Source: Bacillota bacterium (GTDB lineage: Bacteria; Bacillota; Clostridia; Peptostreptococcales; Anaerovoracaceae). Taken from it: a DNA stretch of 5,952 nt. The position numbers were made by a program, and so were the translations under genes. Positions 4,268 to 5,952 of this stretch are shown one piece after another; position 1 is the stretch's first letter, and each line of letters opens with the position of its first letter. The notes below the pieces were generated by a model. It was not told the origin of the DNA, made no database searches, and saw only the letters and a list, made by a program, of their open reading frames with translations. The stretch spans positions 1 through 5,952 of the forward strand of contig JAQSXD010000245.1 in the NCBI GenBank assembly GCA_029266295.1, given 5' to 3'.

Positions 4268-5767
4268 GTGGAGAAGAAAATGATCGACATACTGAGTACA
4301 GTCGATGATGAATTCTTATCCGGTATGGAGTTGTCTGAAGAAGAGGTTTACCTTCTCTCAGGGCAGTTGAATCAGGAAAGGATAAAGGAGAAAGCACGGC
4401 AGGGAATAGTCAAAGGAACAGTAAGGCAAACCGTCCGGATGAGACCTCGTAAAATGACAAAATGGGCAGTCGGAGTCATACTGGCCGCCGTGTTGCTCGG
4501 AGGTTCCGTTGCGGTCGCTCATAATCTGGATGCGTTTCGTTTTTATCTGGGTGCGAAAGCGGTGATTCCCGATGAGGAAATTACCGATGTAAGTAAAAGC
4601 GTGAGTGCATACGGTGTAAAAATGACGGTGGACAGTGTGATCGCGGGAGAGAACGATTTTGTAACGCTGCTCACATTCGAATTGGAAGACGGGAGCGCTT
4701 TCCCCGAAGGAGCTGAATTCTATGATATCAATCTCTGCATGGAGGGAAACGGAATGAATATGGCGGTCAGCAGTGCCAGACTGACAGAAGACAGAAAACA
4801 GATCGTATCGCTCATTGAAAGCTCCAGCGGCGAATCCCTGTTGGGCAGGGAGATAACAGCCAAATCGCTGGGACTATATACTGAGGCTTCCAGAGATGTT
4901 AATTCCGACATTTCCCTGCAGGAATGCTTTCAGCAGAATCCAACCCGGATGGAAATCACAGATAGTATACGAGATACGCCCTGGGATATAACCCTGTACC
5001 CTGATTTTGAGCAGCAGTTGATTCGGCAGCTGAGTTCCTTCCAGGCTGATCTGCCCTTGAAAGAGACGTATCCGGGATTCGGGTTCGGCGGAGTTGGGAT
5101 CATCGACGGAAAGTTGAATATCGCTTTATATTTTCCGGCAGGTGATGAGCATGACCCGCTGAATGAGTTGAGGTCGGAAGCGGTGATCAAACAATTGATT
5201 GACAGCAGGACCGTGGAAATACATCAAGGATCCTATCGGGTCGGACTGCCTTCAGCGATACAGGGGATGAGCCTGAACATATCTGAATTCGAGGAACTGG
5301 ATGAGGAGGACCTGCCTTATCTAACGCCTGTGGTAACCTATATTACAAGAGATATCCTGGCGAAAGGACCGTGGGAGATCACCTTCACAGTGAAGGACCA
5401 GGGGAAGAATATCACGGTCAGTCCGGATATGACTATCAATGTCGGGGGCGAGGAGGCCGTGCTGACGGAGGCGAATATTTCCTTAGTTGGCGGTTATGTT
5501 GTTGGAGAATGGCGCAATCGTCAGGAGCCGGGGCTACCGGAAGGCTATGCTGCCTCACTTCGTGCAGTGACAAAGGACGGGAAAATGTTAAGGTTTAAAA
5601 TCTCTGCCGCAAGCTGCTTCACAAATCAAGAGGGGGATCCATGTTTTAAATTCAACTATGAGATTTTTGAGGATGAGCAGAAAAAAAATCGAATATTCTT
5701 GAGCGGGGATAAGCTTGCGGAAATCAAAAAAATTATTGTGGATGATCATGAATTTCAAATCAACTGA
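4268..5767 (+). CDS. Membrane-anchored DUF4179-type protein, probable anti-sigma factor
   Basis: A 499-residue protein with three parts. Residues 1-64 are a hydrophilic, mostly helical cytosolic segment (VDDEFLSGMELSEEEVYLLS), suited to holding a sigma factor. About 66-85 (WAVGVILAAVLLGGSVAVAH) is a single membrane helix after a basic stretch (RMRPRKMTK), predicting the N-terminus inside. About 90-499 is a large outside domain rich in beta strands. Its first part, with VSKSVSAYGVKMTVDSVIAG and LLTFELEDGSAFP, resembles DUF4179, and later repeats of strand-turn character could be a second Ig-like domain. No zinc-binding HxxxCxxC anti-sigma motif is seen. GTG at 4268 has AAAGGGGGG 7 nt upstream and begins 1 nt after the sigma stop; a TTG at 4241 is open in frame but lacks such a site. 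Tight coupling with an ECF sigma gene supports an anti-sigma or co-sensor role, by inference. Confidence 0.85.
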   Translation: MEKKMIDILSTVDDEFLSGMELSEEEVYLLSGQLNQERIKEKARQGIVKGTVRQTVRMRPRKMTKWAVGVILAAVLLGGSVAVAHNLDAFRFYLGAKAVIPDEEITDVSKSVSAYGVKMTVDSVIAGENDFVTLLTFELEDGSAFPEGAEFYDINLCMEGNGMNMAVSSARLTEDRKQIVSLIESSSGESLLGREITAKSLGLYTEASRDVNSDISLQECFQQNPTRMEITDSIRDTPWDITLYPDFEQQLIRQLSSFQADLPLKETYPGFGFGGVGIIDGKLNIALYFPAGDEHDPLNELRSEAVIKQLIDSRTVEIHQGSYRVGLPSAIQGMSLNISEFEELDEEDLPYLTPVVTYITRDILAKGPWEITFTVKDQGKNITVSPDMTINVGGEEAVLTEANISLVGGYVVGEWRNRQEPGLPEGYAASLRAVTKDGKMLRFKISAASCFTNQEGDPCFKFNYEIFEDEQKKNRIFLSGDKLAEIKKIIVDDHEFQIN

Positions 5768-5789
5768 CAGATAAACATGATAATATGTA

Positions 5790-5842
5790 CAGGGGCAGTC
5801 GCACTAAAATGAAAATTTAGTGCGACTGCCCCTGATGTTTTT
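5790..5842 (+). terminator. Intrinsic terminator of the sigma/anti-sigma operon
   Basis: A perfect 19-bp stem (5790-5808 with 5816-5834), beginning CAGGGGCAGTCG, closes on a 7-nt A-rich loop and is followed by ATG and five T. It lies 22 nt after the stop codon at 5767. Confidence 0.88.
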
Positions 5843-5952
5843 GGTATGATATCCGCTACACTTAGCTTCTTTTACCAGTTCAGTGTTTTCTGTACTTCTA
5901 GAATACGGGAACTACAGATCCCTGATAAGTGTCTTCGATGAATTTTCTTGTT
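5843..5952. other. No supportable gene; right edge of window
   Basis: The last 110 nt hold no start with a ribosome binding site. On the minus strand two short frames are open from the edge, one ending at 5898 with residues ending KFIEDTYQGSVVPVF and one ending at 5872 with residues ending ILEVQKTLNW. Either could be the tail of a gene beyond the edge, but neither is recognisable. Confidence 0.4.

Noticed and set aside
4146..5190. Minus-strand open frames opposite the sigma and anti-sigma genes
   Set aside because: They are antisense to two well-supported genes and show no domain signature or start signal.
5843..5952. C-terminal tail of a minus-strand gene at the right edge
   Set aside because: Two frames are open from the edge for 17 and 26 codons, which is expected by chance, and neither is recognisable.
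1..5952. CRISPR array, tRNA, rRNA or phage attachment site
   Set aside because: I saw no regularly spaced direct repeats, tRNA cloverleaf or rRNA sequence, and no att-like duplication.

Overview
The window looks like chromosomal accessory DNA from a low-to-mid GC Firmicute, most likely a member of the Clostridia (Eubacteriales); I cannot name a genus. The indications are strong AGGAGG-type ribosome binding sites before nearly every gene, TTGACA/TATAAT-like promoters, GC-rich hairpin plus T-run terminators, and gene pairs typical of that group: PadR with a HAAS/DUF1700 membrane protein, and an ECF sigma factor with a DUF4179-type membrane protein.

Layout: the left 3.4 kb is read on the minus strand and the right 2.2 kb on the plus strand. 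(1) 1-571: a padR-family repressor gene followed, with an 8-nt overlap, by the start of a HAAS/DUF1700 membrane protein that runs off the left edge. Its promoter (TTGACA, 17 bp, TATAGT) carries a 25-bp dyad that is a good PadR operator candidate. (2) 802-1314: a stand-alone shikimate-kinase-like gene with its own extended -10 promoter, a structured leader of about 130 nt, and a terminator (710-753). (3) 1517-3020: a two-gene operon of a MerR-family activator with a GyrI-like drug-binding domain, followed 4 nt later by a free-standing GyrI-like protein. It has a MerR-type promoter (20-bp spacer containing a dyad) and a terminator (1472-1509). (4) 3123-3299: a broken N-terminal piece of an IS630-like transposase whose homology stops at the -35 box of the merR promoter. 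(5) 3300-3723: noncoding DNA with a strong bidirectional hairpin, two GC-rich dyads and the sigma gene promoter. (6) 3724-5767: ECF sigma factor and its probable membrane anti-sigma partner, one nucleotide apart, closed by a 19-bp perfect-stem terminator. (7) 5843-5952: no supportable gene.

Taken together this is a run of small sensing modules: a PadR switch, a MerR/GyrI multidrug-type sensor with a possible binding or detoxifying partner, and a sigma/anti-sigma pair responding to something outside the cell. I see no clear large novel system. The points most worth following up are a strong in-frame internal start in merR that would release its ligand-binding domain alone (as in TipAL/TipAS), the transposon remnant abutting the merR promoter, a shikimate kinase homologue with altered substrate-site residues, and related hairpins on both sides of the sigma/anti-sigma pair.
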